Origin: Diplonema papillatum
Lineage: Eukaryota > Euglenozoa > Diplonemea > Diplonemida > Diplonemidae
Reading direction: 5' to 3'
Assembly: GCA_030068145.1 (NCBI GenBank)
Contig: JAPJBO010000225.1
Location: 124,001-188,000 of the forward strand
DNA: 64,000 bases
The translations under genes were made by a program, and so were the position numbers. Below the pieces are notes generated by a model, which saw nothing but the letters and a program-made list of their open reading frames with translations, searched no databases and was not told where the DNA came from. This document shows positions 1 to 12,624 of the stretch, in pieces; the first letter of the stretch is position 1; every line of letters starts with the position of its first letter.

Positions 1-1597
1 CAGAAAAGAAAGCTCCGTTGGTCAAACAGCCAAGTACCAAAGTCCCACAGAAGTTGTTCCATACTTCCATTTTGATGCCACAAATTCGTTTGCCACCCGA
101 CCTGTTTGGTACGAGGGAACCCCCAACGAAAGGCACCCCGCTTTCGCGATCCCCTTCCCCTCTGTCCTGGGTGCGCCGCAGATAATCTCGTCGCAGCTTG
201 CGCCCTCTGTTCTTCCAACACTTACAAAACACTCCTGTGCACCTCCTTCTCTCCTTTTTTTTTTCCTTCCATTTCCACAGAAAGAGACTTGCTGTCCTTT
301 AGCTTCTTTTCATCCAATCCGCTTCCCTTTGCGTTCGGCTGCTCATAGCAAAAATATTGCGCCTTGCGTCAGTCTGTGTGCTACCTTCAACGATAACGGA
401 AACTAAGAAACCTGTGAATAAGGGTTCCCTCCACGCTTTGTTGTGGGTTCCAATCAGTGTGCGCGCGATCAGCCGGCTTGCCGGCTGATTACATTTCGAG
501 CCCTTTTTTTTTACCCGCAGACTCGCACGAAATCAGCCGATTTTCAACAGTCACCACCCCACGGAGCGGAATCAGCTTGACGAACCGGCAAGATGTTGTC
601 GTACACCCCTTCTGATCGGCAGACCTTCCAAAAATCAGCCGGCTGATTTTCAGCCGGTCAGTTTTTCAAGAATTTTTTTTTTCCGGCTGAAATCAGCGGC
701 GATTATCAGCCGCTTCTTTCCTTAGCGCGAACACTGGTTCTAATGAGAGGTATGCTCTACAGTGTGGCGCATACGGCCCATGATGAAGCATATCGGAAAA
801 CTTGCTGTACATCGGTGCAGGTTGAAGAAACGGCCGGAGAATGTTCCACCCGCGGGGACCACTGGAAGCCCACACAAAGGACCCATCTCTGGTCAAAAGT
901 CATCAGAAGCCCAAAACTGGTAGCCAACCACCCAGGTTGTTGTCTCCCGGGAAATCACGCGCAGTGGCGCGCTACGAACAGCCGGCTGACAAACCAGGCT
1001 ACATCGCTGCAGCTCGCGAGATTACTTCCTCACGCTTTTTCCCCTTTGACGCTATACACGCAACCCCCCCGCACCGCAGCAGATCACAGTGCAACACTAG
1101 ACACTGAGCCCACCATTCGGAAAGAACGCCCTCGCAGCGGCAACTGACTAGCCGGAACACACAAAACTACGACACAGGCTGGGACTAAGAGGGGGGCGCA
1201 GGGGGGGGAGCCGAAAGGGGGGGGACACTACCCCGTCCCCACCCCCACCCCCGAATATCCCTCGCCGGCTCGTTCCCGCGCTGCCCCTTCTTCCTTCACC
1301 CCCCGCGCAGGGGATCGCGCCGCCCCGAAAGAGGAGGCGAAACGCGCTGCAGCTGAAGGAGCAGGGGCAGGCGGCGCGGGGCATCGCACACACACACACC
1401 ACACACACACACACACACACACTGGGCTAGACTCCGCTCAGGGGTTACCCATTACTGAGATCACACCACCGCTTTCGGAGCAGCGCAACCCTTCCGGGGC
1501 GAGGAGCCACCTGCCGCAAGGGGGCGCGAGTGCATAGACAGACACACACGCACACGCAGGGGGGGACCCTCTCTCCTCTCCGTTGTGCCGTGCGACC
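1..1597. other. Upstream region of the dynein gene
   Basis: No gene is supported here. Several short inverted motifs built on GCCGGCTGA and its complement cluster at about 470-720. A G-rich and C-rich stretch lies at 1185-1330, and a short CA microsatellite at 1388-1423 sits about 175 bases before the dynein start codon. The motif around 975-1010 (ACAGCCGGCTGACAAACCAG) recurs with small changes at 17435 inside a dynein intron, so part of this region is dispersed repeat. The promoter and 5' UTR of the dynein gene should lie here, but I see no clear TATA box or initiator. Confidence 0.5.
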
Positions 1598-1837
1598 ATG
1601 GCCGGGAAGCTGAAAAGCAGTCTCCGGCCTAAACAGCAGAAGAAGACGTCCAATGGGAACGGTTTTCCCGCCGGGGACGCGGCGACGCCGGTGCCGCCCG
1701 CGGGGCCGCTGCCGAACGGGCAGAATGGGCGGGCGCAAGGGTTCGGTACCAAGCTGGCGGTCAGCCTCGGCGCCAACGGCGGCACGAGCCAGAAGTCCTC
1801 CGAGGCGTCTCCCACAGCGTCCGACCACATGGACCCG
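1598..1837 (+). CDS. Dynein heavy chain exon 1 (N-terminus)
   Basis: Codes for residues 1-80. The ATG at 1598 sits in a good eukaryotic context (CGACCATGG). The encoded start is low-complexity and rich in Gly, Ala, Pro and Ser, as is common for dynein N-termini. The exon ends in Met-Asp-Pro and is followed by a GTATGT donor, phase 0. Joining to exon 2 keeps frame. The first exon is poorly conserved in this family, so its assignment depends on reading frame, start context and donor, not on homology. Confidence 0.65.
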
Positions 1838-4800
1838 GTATGTGTTTCTGGTCATCCGCTGCGTGTCCCAAAAGAATAGTTGAGTTGCAGCTCTTGACAA
1901 AGATAGATGGCAAAAAGGTGGCTTTTTCTCACGAACGGGGGGGGGTCGGTCCTGCTTTTGGCTTTGTAGGTTCTCCCGACTCCCCAATTCGTGGTCAGCA
2001 CAAACTCAAGAGGTCTAGTAAACTATTCCCTGCAGGATTGGCATACTTTCAAGAAAAAAAATGGTACAGCACCATCACCCAGGCCAATGTGCAATCCGAG
2101 GCACTCAGGGGCCCAGCCTTGTCGTCGCGTTGCGCTGTGTTGAGCCCATTCCTGAGTGAAAACCGTACACCGCGAGAGTAGGAGAAAGTAGAAAGGGAAA
2201 CTAGAGTTTTCGTTGACCGCACTACCCTGAGCCCAAATCCTGGACGTGGATTCAGGTGGCAAATTTGGCAAATGATCATGATCAGAAGGTCCTACTTGGG
2301 CGGTTCAGTTTCCTCACACATTGCATGTGGCTAAGGACGCAACGGGCCGTTCGCGGTCCAAATTTGGAAAATGGGTCGGTGACCAAGCTAATGCCCTGAG
2401 TATTAGCACTTTCACAAAAATTAAGTGCGCTCGGCTAAGGCCGGCGCGTGGCGAGACTGGAGGCAGCAGTTAAAGTTCGGGGAACAGCAAAGTTCGGGCG
2501 AAGCTAAGTTCGGGCAATGCTAAGTTCTGGTGAAGCAAAGTTCGGGTGAAGCTAAGTTCGGGCGAAGCAAAGTTCGGGCGAAGCTAAGTTCGGGTGAGCA
2601 AAGTTCTGGTGAAGCAAAGTTCGGGCGAAGGTGAAGCTAAGTTCGGGCGAAACAAAGTCCGGGCGAAGCTAAGTTCTGGGTGAAGCAAAGTTCGGACGTT
2701 CTGGTGAAGCTAAGATCGGGCGAAACAAAGTTCGGCGAAGCTAAGTTCGGGTGAAGCAAAGTTCGGGCGAAGCTAAGTTCTGGTGAAGCAAAGTTCGGGC
2801 GAAGCTAAGTTCGGGTGAAGCAAAGTTCTGGTGAAGCTAAGTTCGGGCGAAACAAAGTTCGGGCGAAACAAAGTTCGGGCGAAGCTAAGTTCGGGTGAGC
2901 AAAGTTAGGTGAAGCAAAGTTCGGGCGAAGCAAAGCTCGGGTGAAGCTAAGTTCGGGCGAAACAAAGTCCGGGCGAAGCTAAGTTCGGGTGTAAAGTTTG
3001 GCCTCGTACCCGGGGCCCAGCACGGGGGGGGGCCGCCCTGGGGCAGCCTTTTCCCGCCGCCCCCCCCTCCGGTATTTCTCCGGGGGGCTGAGAAACTCCG
3101 CAAAAAACGCAAATTTTGGGCACATCAGGCCCCGAAACGACAGCAAACCTCGAAATAATCTTCGACCGGAAAAGTGTCATGGGCGGGGTTTGAACCCGGA
3201 CACACCGGCCTGAAGGCCGACACCCGCTCACTCTGCCACCCATATACATTTTCCCAGGGGGAGAAAAAGCCAGCTCCGCGCTATTATCTAGTTCAAAACA
3301 ATACACTTTTTTAGTGTAGAGAAAAGTGGGGTTGGCTCGAATAGAGGCTATTCACATTGCATGTTCATAGGACCTCCAGTCTCGAAAAACCTGAACTCTG
3401 AACAACGAGCAATAAGAACGCCGTTACAGGCAACTGGCTGCGCGATTATCGCCGGAAAACACACGAAAAAAGGACTACACTACGGCACCACAACGTTCAA
3501 AATGTACATGGTGTCGAAAGAGGTTGTTGACAACGAATGGGGAATAACTGAAACAGATCGCCACCATTTTATTTGTGTTTCCGACGATCCCGAATGGGCG
3601 GACAGAGTGGTGTCTTTCGACCTTTTTTTGTATATGAACTTCAGCTTATTTTTCCCACTTTTCCCCGGCATCGAAAGAGGTTGTCGACAACAGTCAACGA
3701 AAGGAAATACTTGGAGAATAACAAATGCTGCGATCAGTTTCGGGTTATGCCATACGAAAGGGCGCGGATCGCACCAGACAAAATCCACACTCTCCCCAAA
3801 TACAGGTTGCCGAAGGGCTCTTGCACGAAGCGAAGCCAGCGTCCAGCACGTTTCCAAACCTGCCACCCCGCGCGCTGGAGCCGAAAGTGCTGCTTCCGTT
3901 TGTGCACGTACGAGGGCGGGTACCCCGGAAGATCGAAATCGAGCGGAAGCGCAGGCAATTCGAGTCGCAAGACGTCGAGCAGCTCTGCCGCATCGCTGGA
4001 CTGTCCCTCGACGACGTGGGAGCCCGAGGGGGGCAGACCGTCCCAATCGAGGTCTTCGACGACACCTCGTTCGACCCCAGGACACCGCAGGTATTTTTAC
4101 ATAAGCGCCAGCTTGAAAGGAAATGCTCGACGATGCTGCCCGACAAAGAACAGAAGCGATCAAAAGTGCTGTAACTACCGAACCACGTGCTGAACGGACG
4201 TGAGGTCATGCGGGTCTACCCCCACACGACAAATCACACAAACACAACAGGTCAAATGTCCTGAGTGAGAAAACAACACACGGTGGTGTAAGCGAAGAAC
4301 AAATCAGATTGTGTTTGTATTGTATTTGCCCCTTACCTCTATATTTCCCCCCTTCCATTCGGAGTCGAAGCAGGTACGTCGAGTATTTTGTTGTATAGGC
4401 ACCTGCTTTGTAGGAAATGCGGGGAGACTGCCAGTTGCGATAGATCAAAGGAGGTAAATGTGCTGTAGCCCACACGAAACACAGGTAAATCTGGGTTTAG
4501 TGGCGGGCGTAAGCGTTCAACAAAAAAGACCCCCATTTGTTTGCTTGTGCTCGGAAGCGAAACTCGCCTCCTTTGACATTTCGCAAGTGGCAGCCTCTTC
4601 AACTATTTCCTGCAAACCGGGTGCTTATCATCAGCCTTATCAAAAATACTCGAGGGACTGCCTTGTGCTCATGTCGAAGGAGGCTAGAGGCGCGGTAATT
4701 GTTGATTAGTGTTGGTCGCCGACGAAAACACGAGAGCTAAAACGCGCAAAAAAAGGGGGAAGGGGAAATTCGAAATCGACCGTGATGATATATGCACTTG

Positions 4801-7800
4801 CAACCCCCGTTCACACAGGAGTGGATGCAGCTCGCGCACGAAGGTGTCGACGCCTCGATGCCCGAAACGCACTTCTACGTACCCGCCCGGGGGCTTCGGA
4901 TGATGCCTTCGGGTGCCTGGGGCTACGAGTACTGCAGGGTGGTCGACTGGAACACCGAGCTGAACACCGTGCGCGTGCTTTGGGGCGCGTCTCCGACGGA
5001 AGCAGGCGACACAGCGTCGTGGCTCCCGCGGGTGCTCGTCGTGTTCCTCGCTGAGGATCCCACTAAGTACGTGCAGAGGCTGGTCCGGGCAATCAGCATC
5101 CGGGAGAAGATGCTGAAGTGGTTGAAGTACCGCCTGTGCTGCGACTCGATGCCGACAGACGAGATGTCGGCGGTCAACACCGAGGTCCTCCAGCGGATCA
5201 CCGACATAGGCACCAGCATCCGGTCCCTGCCGCCGGAAGAGCGGAAGAACATCAAACCCCAGGAAACCGCGCTGATCGAAGAGTTCGTGCTCGAGTGGAG
5301 GCGGACCATGAACAAGGTCAGCCTGGAGCACAAGCTCACGCTGCAGGCGGCAGCCGCCGAAGACACGGACGACCAGCCCGATCCGCTGGATCCGCTCTTC
5401 CAAGGCCTCACCCCCGAGGACATCCGCAACGGTCCCAGCGACATGCCGACCGTCCAACCCCTCGATAGAGTGTCCGCCGTCCCCCCGGGCGCCCGGCAGG
5501 AGTTCGTCGTCGCGAACAAGAAGTTCAACTTCTGCACGTACTTCACGCAGCCCGAAGTTGTCCGCGCCCTGGCCGCTGTCCGAGACGCGTGCCAGCAGGT
5601 TCTGAAGGTCTCCCTCTTCAGCCTGCCCAAGGAGCGGCACATGTCTCTCCAGCACTTCGCGAAGATGCAGCTTGAGTACATCGAAGAGCGTGCGGCGTAC
5701 CTCAAGCACGACTGGAAGGAGAAGCTGCGCTCCAGCATCGTCCAGCACATCACCGGCATCGGGAAAGGCTGGCTCAACCTCGACGAGAAGTCGAAGGACA
5801 TCTACGACGTGTCGAAGCTCAAGAAGTTCCTGACCACGGTCAAGTACATGATGGAGGACACGCTTAACTTCTTGGTCCTGGACTCCATCCGCTCCTTCGC
5901 CGAGTTTATCGAAGACGTTTCGAACTTCAAGGTCGAGGTGAAGGACATGTACACGGTGCAGAACTCGTGGCCTGGGTCGGACGATCCCGCAGCCATACAG
6001 AAAACCCCGCTGTTCACGCTCGAGTTGGTCGAAAAAGACGCGGATTTCACGTACTCGACGCCCATCGACAAGTTCGAGGAGATCATCCTCAACATCTTCG
6101 AAAAGGCCGTGCAGTCGACGCACGACGTGCCGCAGCTCGAGAAGTTCGTGATGACGTGCTACTTCTGGCCGGACGAGAAGGGGCCCTACTGCGGGTCCGT
6201 CCCGCCGAACGACCCCCGCGTCGTGCAGACCCGGCAGCGGGTGGCAAGCGCGATACGGCGGAGCCTCGCTCCGTTGGAGGACTACAAACGGACGTACTTG
6301 AAGTACACGGACGTGATCCGTCTGGACAAAGCGACCTACATCAAGGACTTCCAAGCGCAATGCACAGACCCCGAGATGAAGAACCCCACGGAGGACATGA
6401 CAGCCGAGATCAAGAAGCACGAGCGGAAGAAGAAGGAAGTCCGGAAGGAAATCCCGCACTACATGGAGGTCGGCAACTTCTTCGTCGACTGCACCACGTT
6501 CCGCACCGCGATGGAGAAGAAGCACGACGAGCTCAAGAAGGGGGTCGAAGACCTGATCAAGGACCTCGCCAAGGAAAAAGCCAAGAACATCCGCGAGAGC
6601 TTCACGAAGATCAACGCGACCCTCCAGCGCCCCGCGCAGACGGTCGAGGCCCTGTTCAACACGCGCGGGTTCATCAAAAAGGACATCCCGGAGCTCGTGT
6701 ACCAGCCGCCGGAGGGGATGATCTACAAGATCGAGGACATGAAAATGTACTACATGATCTTGGAGCAGTTCCAGTACCAGCTGAGCGACGAGGACTTCAA
6801 GGGGAAGTGGGAGGCGATGTTCTGGCCGAAGAAGCTCGAGAACCAGGTCGACGCGGTCACCAAGCGGCTCGACGCCGAAGGCGAGAAGCTGCACGACGCG
6901 ATGGTCGTCGAACAGGAGGCCTTCAAGAAGGAGATCGAGAAGGTCGCCCGCGACGTTCAGAAGTTCTCCGCCCAGACCGACCTGCAGGTGAACGTCGCCT
7001 CCCTGGCCGCCGAGGTCAAATCCCTGCAGAAGCGGATCAACGACTCACGCGAGCTCTCCGCCGACTTCAACCGCAAGCAAGAACTCTTCAGCGACGAGGT
7101 GGTCGGGTACCGGCAGATCCTCGAAATCGCGAAGGAGTTCAAACCCTACGCCGACCTCTGGATCACCACCAACGAGTGGCAGAACTGGGTGGAAGGCTGG
7201 CACAAGGACCCGTTCCACTCCCTCGACCCGGAGGAGCTGAAAAAGAGCGTCGATCACGCGGACCGCGTGATGACCTCGCTCCGCAAGACGTTCAAGGACA
7301 AGCCGCAGATCAAGATCGTCGACGAGATCCGGATGCAGCTGTCCGACTTCTCGCCGCTGGTGCCCGTCCTGCAGTCCCTGCGGAACCCTGGGATGAAGGA
7401 CAGGCACTGGTCGGAGCTCGAGAAAAACCTGCCGCACGGCACTTTGGACCCCGAAAACCCTTCGGAGAGCATCCAGACCCTGCAGGACTGCAAAGACCGA
7501 GACCTCGTGTCCCACAAGGACATCATCGTGAAGGTCTGCGAGGTTGCTGCGAAAGAGTACGGCATCGAATCCTCGCTGAACGACATGTACGCGAAGTGGA
7601 AGGACGTTGCCTTCAAGATCGAGGCGTACAAGGAGACGAAGACGTACATGATGAAAGGCGCCGACGACGTGCAAGCGCGTCTCGACGAGGACGTCAACCT
7701 CACGCAGCAGCTTTCGTTCTCCCCGTTCAAGGGGCATTTCGAAGATCAAATCCTGGAGTGGGACCGGTCGCTGACGCTCGTGTCGGAGATCCTCGAGCAG

Positions 7801-9628
7801 TGGCTCGAGTGCCAGAGGAGCTGGCTGTACCTGCAGCCCATCTTCTCGGCGGCGGACATCGCGCTCCAACTGCCCGTTCTGAGCAAGAAATTCGAGAAGG
7901 TGGACCGCACGTGGCGGAAGATCATGGGCCAGGCGTTCCAGAACCCAAACGCGTTGGACTTCTGCACGAAGACCAACAAGCTGCTGGACCAGCTGGTGGA
8001 CGCGAACAAGACGTTGGAAGTCGTGCAGAAGGGCCTCAACGACTACCTCGGGGAAAAGAGGCAACTCTTCGGTCGCTTCTACTTCTTGTCCGACGAAGAA
8101 CTGCTCGAGATCCTGTCCCAGTCGAGGGACCCGAGAACAATCGACGACCACTTGCCGAAGCTGGTCGAGTTCATGGCGAACTTGACGTGGGGGGACGGTC
8201 CGAACGAGATGACCGGCTGGGACTCGGCCGAAAAGGAGCACATCCCGTTCGTCTCCCCGATCCTGCCAGGCGACCGGAACGTCGAGGTGTGGCTCAACGA
8301 GATCGAAACGGGGATGAAGCTCGCCCTGCACGAGCGCATCACCATCGCGAACGCCGCGTACGCCACGACGCAGAGGAGCAAGTGGGTCCTCGAACACCAG
8401 GGGCAGGTCGTCATCGCGGTCGCCCAGATATACTGGACGCTCGAAATCGAAGACGTCCTCAACACAGAGGGCCTCCCGGGGCTCGACCGGTACGCAGCGA
8501 AAACAGAGGAGCAACTACTGGAACTCGTTGACGTTGTGCAGTCTCCGTTGACTCGCATGCAGCGAGTGAACATGGGGGCTGTCATCACGATCGAGGTCCA
8601 TGCGAAGGACACGACCAAGAACATGGTCACGTCGAAGACTTCGGACATCACGGACTTCGACTGGATCAAGCAGCTGAGGTACTACTACGACGTGGAGGAC
8701 GCCCGGTGCAAAATAAAGCAAGTCGACGCCTTGTTTGTGTACGGCGGGGAGTACCTGGGCAACACGATGCGGCTGGTCATCACGCCGCTGACTGATCGCA
8801 TTTACCTCACGCTGACCGGCGCCCTCGCGCTCTGCCTCGGCGGCGCGCCAGCGGGGCCGGCCGGTACCGGGAAGACGGAGACGACGAAGGATTTGGCGAA
8901 AGCGCTGTCGAAGCAGTGCGTCGTGTTCAACTGCCAAGAAGGGTTGGACTTCCGAGCCATGGGCAAGTTCTTCAAAGGCCTCGCGATGACCGGCGCCTGG
9001 GCTTGCTTCGATGAGTTTAACCGGATCGACGTCGAGGTGCTGTCCGTGGTGGCGCAGCAGGTTTTCGTTTCTCTTACTCTATGGCACCATAAAGTCCAGA
9101 AAAACCATGGTGAAGAAAGAAAACCAAAAATACCGTCATTTAAAGGCATGAAAAGACGCTGAAAGTAAATAATGTTGTCGACAACTAAAAGCAAAAGAAT
9201 AAACCAAAACTACGCATTTCTTTCATTCTTATCGAAAACGATCAGGGAAGATTGGATGCTAAACGAGTACGAACACTTTGCAAAACCCCCGAGAAAACAA
9301 CGAATATTCGCCCCTGTGGCACTGGCTCTCCCACGAGTTTCTGCATGTCCAGGCATTAGGGAAGTCGCTTTTCGACTGAGAACATGAAGGGCTGAAATGG
9401 AAAAGGTTTTGTCGATAGCCAGTGGGATATCGGGCAGTCGATCCTGAGTGCCGCCGCAAAAGCTGCCTTCGGAGAAAATTTTGCAACCCGATTGTGACTG
9501 CAGTGCCGCGCTTTAACTGCCAGTAGCCCTGCATGACCTGCTTTTTTCACTGCTGGTGCTCCCCATTACCCTTGTGTCTATACACATATTGCGATATCCA
9601 GCTCCTGAAGCCACAAACAATATATACC

Positions 9629-9672
<44 letters not shown>

Positions 9673-12593
9673 CGACAGGTATCTGACCTGCAAGAGGCGC
9701 TGAAGCGGCAGCAATATCGCATCGAGTTCGAAGGCTCGGAAATTGTCGTCGATCCGACGCACGCGGTGTTCATCACGATGAATCCAGGGTACGCAGGGCG
9801 GACAGAGCTGCCGGACAACTTGAAGGTCCTGTTCCGTCCGGTGGCGTGCATGATCCCAGACTACGCCCTCATCGGCGAGATCAGGCTGTTCTCGTACGGG
9901 TACAAGGACGCGCGCCCGTTGTCGAAAAAGATGGTCCAAACTTTCCAGCTGTCGTCCGAGCAGCTTTCCACGCAGGACCACTACGACTTCGGCATGCGCG
10001 CCGTCAACACTGTCATCACCGCGGCCGGTATAAACAAGCGGGAGGACCCCACAGGTGTGCTAGCTTCGCAGTTGTCTTGATTTGTTTCTAAGTACTGATG
10101 TTGAGCCGGTCCGTCCCTATCTCTTGAAACTGCATCGAAGTGCCTGCCGCTGTTTATCACAGTGAATCACGGTCCACCACGGTCTATCAGGTCCATCCCT
10201 AGTCCCTAAAGCTGCATCGAATTGCCCGGTGCTATATTCTTCGGTCTATCACGGTCTATGGACCGGCTCAGATGTACAGTTTAGTAGCACTCTTGGACAT
10301 GCTACCACTGGGAAACAAACCCATCGAGAGTGTTACACCCTGTGCATGCGAAACACAAACCCCAGCATACTTTCACGGATATCGTTCACTCTGAAAAACC
10401 CCCCACCTCTAAACAACAGGGGAGGAGCGGCTGCTGCTTCTCCGGTCTTTGAGGGACAGCAACGTCCCGAAGTTCTTGCACGCCGACATCGTGCTGTTCG
10501 AGAACATCATTTCGGACCTCTTCCCGGAAGCGCAGCTGCCGGTGCCGAACTACGGGTGCTTGATGGAGGGCATCGGCGAAGCGATCAAGAAGCTCGGCCT
10601 GCAGAGCGTCCCAGAGTTCATCAAGAAGTGCATCCAGCTGTACGAGGTCACCGTCCTCCGGCACGGGCTCATGCTCGTCGGGCCCTCGGGCGGCGGGAAA
10701 ACGTGCAACTACAAAGTGCTGCAACACGCGATGACGTCCATAGCCTCCAGGCGGCATCAAACGGAAGACACCGAGCGGTACTCTAAAGTCAGGACGCACA
10801 TTTGCAACCCGAAGAGCATCACGATGAACCAGCTCTACGGCGCGTACGACGACGCGACGCACGAGTGGAGCGACGGTATTCTCTGCGTTCTCTTCCGGAG
10901 AGCGGCGAAGGAGAAGACCGGCGCGAAGCAGTGGGTCGTGTTTGACGGCCCGGTCGACGCTTTGTGGATCGAGAGCATGAACACCGTCCTTGACGACAAC
11001 AAGAAGCTCTGTCTGGTCTCCGGCGAGATCATCCAAATGTCGCCGTCGATGACGATGTTCTTCGAAGTCGAGGACTTGGCGGTGGCCTCTCCGGCTACAG
11101 TTTCCCGATGCGGGATGATCTACATGGAGCCGTCGTCGTGCACACCAATGACAGACCGTATCCAGTCCTGGGTGGAGCGCTTGCCGAAGATTTACGCGGG
11201 TTCTGCCGCTGTTCTGAAGCAGAAGGCAGTGACGTACTGCATCCCCTGCATCGACTTCATCAGGTGGCGGACCGCGGAGTACGTGCCGACGGTGGACAAC
11301 AACCTGTTAGACTCCGTGTTCCGGATCATGGACGGGTTCTTCGCCATCTTCACCGCCCAGGCCAGCGGGACAGGCGAGCTGCCGGATGACGTGGCGGCGG
11401 CCATGCAAGCTTCGCTGCTGCCGCATTTCTTCCTTTCCGTCATTTGGGCCGTCGGAGCATCGTGCACCGCCGATTCGCGGCCGAAGTTCTCGGAGTTTTT
11501 GTACAACTTGATGCAAGAGAACAACGAGTCCGTGCTCGCCGACATGCTGACGGAGTTTGAAGGGAAGCCAGTATCTCTGTACGACCAGTTCTACGAGTGC
11601 GACGAAGATGCCGGTACTGGTTGGAAGCATTGGCTGCAGACAGTCCCCCCGCCCACGATCGACCCGAAGCTTGGGTTTGCCGACTTAGTAGTGCCGACCA
11701 AGGACACCGTCCGCAACAACTTCTTCTGCAAGCTGATCGTCAAAGCCAACCACCACCTTATCGTCACCGGCCCTACCGGAACGGGGAAAACCACCAATGT
11801 GCAGAACATGCTCATGGGTGAATTACCGGAGAAGTACTCAGGTGCGCATTCGTCTCAGAGGGCTCAGAACTACAGAACGGGGATTTTTTTTCGTCTCACA
11901 ACGAAACCCAGATTTACCTGTGTCCAAGAACAAGTTAGTATTTCCACCCAGTAGAAAAGGACTTCGTGTCCGTTGACGTCAACGCTGAGAGATCCGGTCT
12001 AGCGCGGGTAGGAAAGACGCGCAGGATTGCGCCATGTACTCCTCACCCGAAAGATGAATTTTTTGAGCCAAAAAATCCGGGAACTGGACCGTTTCTGTGC
12101 CAACATGTTTCGTAATCATGATAAGAAGGCGCCGAGTGAAGTGTCGCCGTGACAGAAGGAAGTGCGAAAGTAAGGATGTCTCCACTGCTTCTTTTGACCT
12201 CTTTTGACTTTCATGAAATGTGCCACGCAGGTCTGTTCCTGACGTTCAGCGCGCAGACGCAGGCAAACCAGTGCCAGAACACGCTCATGTCGAAGTTCGA
12301 GAAGAGGAAGAACGGCCTCGAGACAACGACCTGGGGTCCCACAGCCGGCAAGGTATGCAGTGAGTCGAAAGGCCCCTCCCCACGCCCTCCCTCAAACACG
12401 GTCAAACTAGTGCATCACGATGCACCACGCACCCGTGGGCGGCCATAACTGATCAGTAGCTACAATGCAACCACTGCCAGTGGGTGAAGATTTTGATCGT
12501 TGGTGTGTGTGTATTTGACCAACAGGTCCACCCCACGACGCGAAGTCCTCTTCGGTCTGAGTTTGTCCAGAACTTCACTTGATCCCTCTCTCG

Positions 12594-12624
<31 letters not shown>

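Larger units (their letters stand above)
1838..3805 (+). other. Dynein intron 1, repeat-bearing
   Basis: Spliceosomal intron (GTATGT ... ACAG). It contains a dispersed repeat at 2158-2340, a long run of degenerate 15-16-bp repeats, and a tRNA-like SINE (2425-3395). The remaining 3396-3805 shows no coding signal I can support; open frames across it are not dynein-like. Confidence 0.6.

Noticed and set aside
3182-3247. A possible tRNA gene on the minus strand.
   Set aside because: A and B boxes are present, but the acceptor and anticodon arms do not fit standard lengths. The sequence is repeated with its flanks, so it is better explained as a SINE head.
4684-6894. A 736-codon open frame on the minus strand.
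   Set aside because: It lies fully antisense to dynein exon 3, has leucine/valine-rich shadow composition, and follows from the GC-rich codon usage of the real exon.
5967-8531. An 854-codon plus-strand frame.
   Set aside because: It overlaps dynein exon 3 in another frame, is very Arg/Gly/Pro-rich, and has no motif; the dynein frame carries the conserved domains.
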